Assembly (NCBI GenBank): GCA_029216955.1 | Contig: JANAVB010012195.1 | Location: 1,256,757 to 1,320,756 of the forward strand | Origin: Iris pallida | Lineage: Eukaryota > Streptophyta > Magnoliopsida > Asparagales > Iridaceae | DNA length: 64,000 nucleotides | Direction of reading: 5' to 3' | Made by a program: the position numbers and the translations under genes | Shown here: positions 62,236-64,000 of the stretch, one piece after another | Layout: the number at the start of each line of letters is the position of its first letter | How positions within the stretch are numbered: the stretch's first letter is position 1 | The notes under the pieces: generated by a model | What the model saw: only the letters and a program-made list of their open reading frames with translations | What the model was told of the DNA's origin: nothing | The model's database searches: none

Positions 62236-62237
<2 letters not shown>
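61868..62237. mobile_element. (TA)n-flanked MITE, 370 bp (copy 2)
   Basis: The same element as 57764-58122, with the same inverted termini and AATATTAATGTTAAT interior, flanked by TA tracts 61781-61867 and 62238-62314. Confidence 0.78.

Positions 62238-62314
<77 letters not shown>
62238..62314. repeat. (TA)n microsatellite
   Basis: Pure TA tract immediately right of the MITE of copy 2. Confidence 0.95.
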
Positions 62315-62319
<5 letters not shown>

Positions 62320-63136
62320 ATATATATATACAAATACATATAGGAAGAATATGATACATATAAATACATGGAGAACTCATTCTAAACATGTCAAATCTGA
62401 ATGTTAATGAGAACATCACAAAAACAATATTAGAATAATATCCAAGTGTCAAAAAAGGGGGTTTTTCCTATTGGGATACAAACCTACAAGTGGACACTCC
62501 TAGAAATGTCCAAAGGACACAAAATGGTCTCTAGAGAGGGACACAACCATTGGACTCATCCTAATGGGTTTCCTAACCAATCTACATGAGAAGAGAAATA
62601 GATTTGGAGAAGGAATCACCTTGGTTGGAGGAAGAATCAATGGTGAGCTTCAAAAGTGGAAGGAGCCTTTGGGGAAGAAGAAGGAAAAGTGGATGAGAAT
62701 GAAAGGAAAAGTGATTTTCTCTCTCCTCCATATCCCTACTCTATGGCCGGCCACCTATGGCTAGTTTGTCCTATATGGATAATTACAAGTTTGCCCTCCT
62801 ATGATTTAAATGGCTAATAAATAGGTAAGGGTTAAGTCGGGGGTAGTTTAGTCAAACCGAAACCACTAATCTCTAACTAAATATTAACTAAAATAATTAG
62901 TCTAGTCTCTAACCAAAATATCTAACATATGGGCCATGGCTAGCTAGTGTGTGGGCCCGCTAAGGTCAAAATACCCCGGGTCTCCGAAACAAGTCAAAAC
63001 AAGTCGGAATGAATTGAAATTCGAACCCGATTCAAATAACCCCAAAATAATACAAATAATAAATAAATAATTTTAAAATAATTTTTAAAGTGGAAAATTA
63101 CCAAAATACCCCTGTTTGTGAAAACTGGGGGTGACA

Positions 63137-63152
63137 AATCTATCCACCTTAA
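63137..63152 (-). other. Polypurine tract of the Tekay-like element
   Basis: TTAAGGTGGATAGATT on the minus strand directly abuts the LTR start TGTCACCCCC. The same tract lies next to the LARD LTR at 43837 and copy 1 at 58988. Confidence 0.75.
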
Positions 63153-63225
63153 AAAAAAAATTTTGTCCTCAAAATTAAAATAAACATACAATGAATCACA
63201 TGCAGAAAAAAATAAAAATTATACC

Positions 63226-64000
63226 TCAGGGCTCGAATAGATAAGGGAAACGCTCCCGCATGTCGTCCTCTCTCTCCCAGGTAGACTCACCTGGAGAGTG
63301 ATGCCTCCATGCAACGCGAACCAAGGGGATCACCTGGTTCCGGAGCACCTTCTCCCTACAATCCAGAATCTCAACTGGCTGCTCTGGATAGTGAAGAGTA
63401 GGCCCCACCTCGATCGCTGAATGGTCCAATACATGGTTGGGGTCCGCCACGTACCGTCTCAGCTGCGACACGTGGAACACATTGTGTACCCCCTCCAGCG
63501 TAGGCGGCAAGTCTAGCCGGTATGCCACTGCACCGACCCTCTCAAGAATGGTGAAAGGTCCGATGTAGCGCGGACTAAGCTTCCCGCCCCCGCCAAAGCG
63601 AATCGTGCCCCGTGTCGGAGAAATCTTCAGGAACACCATAGCGCCAGCCTAGACATAAAACAAACTCAGAACACAGGACAGACAAAACACAAACAAGCAC
63701 AAACAGGAACTGAAACTAACCTCGAACTCTAACGGTCTCCGGTGGCTATCGGCCCAATGCCGCTGCCTATCCTGAGCCACCCGGAGTCTGTTTCTAATAA
63801 GCCGGACCTTCTCAGCTGCATCAACCATTATCTCTGGTCCAAGCAGCACCCTCTCGCCAACATCGTCCCAAGATAAGGGCGTACGGCATCTCCGTCCGTA
63901 TAGAGCCTCGAATGGCGACATCTCTATACTGGCCTGGTAGCTGTTATTGTAAGCAAACTCTACCAGGTGAAGATGGTCCTCCCAAGAACCCCCGACATCT
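63226..64000 (-). CDS. pol: Chromovirus pol, integrase C-terminal half and chromodomain, with a 72-bp intron (partial)
   Basis: On the minus strand the frame enters at the window edge with [20 protein letters not shown], continues [17 protein letters not shown] (integrase core end) and [20 protein letters not shown]. It is then interrupted by 63649-63720, which begins GT, ends AG and contains an in-frame stop. Removing these 72 bases gives an ungapped match to the family's FEVGDHVFLK segment (here [10 protein letters not shown]). The second exon has the GPY/F motif [18 protein letters not shown], and a chromodomain ([41 protein letters not shown]) before TGA at 63226-63228. Integrase inserts the DNA copy, and the chromodomain targets chromatin. 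No break is seen in this part. The rest of pol is outside the window. Confidence 0.88.
63649..63720 (-). other. Apparent spliceosomal intron in integrase
   Basis: Minus-strand donor GTTAGT and acceptor TTTTATGTCTAG with a T-rich stretch before it; 72 bp. It contains an in-frame stop and separates two codons cleanly. Copy 1 has the counterpart at about 59493-59565. Confidence 0.7.

Larger units (their letters stand above)
59608..63136 (-). repeat. LTR of the Tekay-like element (copy 2, partial)
   Basis: Corresponds to 55513-58987 of copy 1. Single-base losses relative to copy 1 are concentrated in the first ~450 bp after the gap. The middle (for example 60126-60985 versus 56041-56900) reads as identical. 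Confidence 0.85.
54527..64000 (-). mobile_element. Tekay-like chromovirus (Ty3/gypsy), 3' part, with assembly duplication
   Basis: A 4.46-kb LTR (54527-58987) is followed on its right by a polypurine tract and, on the minus strand, the integrase C-terminus and a chromodomain. The next ~4.1 kb (59608-63749) repeats 55513-59594 and pol then continues to the window edge. The chromodomain and the GPY/F-type integrase end are the marks of chromoviruses. The LTR plus-strand start TATCACGACCTG differs from the canonical TG by one base. The element inserted in the LARD LTR and extends beyond the window. Confidence 0.85.

Overview
This is plant nuclear DNA, from a genome rich in LTR retrotransposons. 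The evidence is the last exon of a eukaryotic methionine aminopeptidase 2 gene (5831-5941), plant copia (SIRE-like, Tork-like) and gypsy (Tat and chromovirus/Tekay-like) lineages, tRNA-Met primer-binding sites, hAT, CACTA-like and Mutator-like DNA transposon remnants, long (TA)n tracts and no bacterial operons. The species cannot be told from the sequence.

Layout. 1-9700 is the 3' end of the host gene plus intergenic DNA. Upstream of the exon lies a 2654-bp non-autonomous hAT-type element (1751-4404, 8-bp target duplication) that contains a second hAT-type element (3670-4264, its own 8-bp duplication). 9700-15800 is a decayed CACTA-like region (GCGACG subterminal repeats) that received a 243-bp Mutator-like MITE (9-bp duplication) and a gag-only LTR retrotransposon (10923-15614).

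From 15808 to the right edge the window is one stack of nested LTR retrotransposons. (1) A minus-strand Tork-like copia starts at 15808. It is split between RT and RNase H by a 4164-bp solo LTR (17174-21337) and interrupted again at 22440. (2) The second interruption is a minus-strand Tat-lineage gypsy element: 3' LTR 22440-24567, an antisense intron-containing plant-mobile-domain-like gene 25020-29511, pol 30197-33560, gag-protease 34586 onward. Its gag is split by a plus-strand solo LTR (36191-39899, 5-bp duplication) and again at 40034. (3) At 40034 sits a non-coding LARD-like element with a 3.8-kb LTR. (4) Inside it is a nearly complete SIRE-like copia (46639-53847, 5-bp duplication AAGAG). 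(5) The second LTR of the LARD is itself interrupted at 54527 by a minus-strand Tekay-like chromovirus that runs off the window. The right halves of the copia, the Tat element, the LARD and the chromovirus all lie beyond base 64000.

A 13-N gap at 59595-59607 separates two near-identical ~4.1-kb direct copies of the chromovirus LTR and pol end (55513-59594 and 59608-63749). Their differences cluster next to the gap, so this is probably an unmerged contig overlap rather than a real duplication.

No autonomous element is intact; most coding regions keep frame but carry nonsense codons. The most interesting biology is the Tat antisense gene, which has its own TATA box, two phase-consistent GT-AG introns and a dispersed motif array shared with the LTR. 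Next come a 72-bp apparent spliceosomal intron inside the chromovirus integrase and the LARD/chromovirus sharing of LTR ends and polypurine tract. Coordinates of element ends come from reading termini and target duplications by eye.
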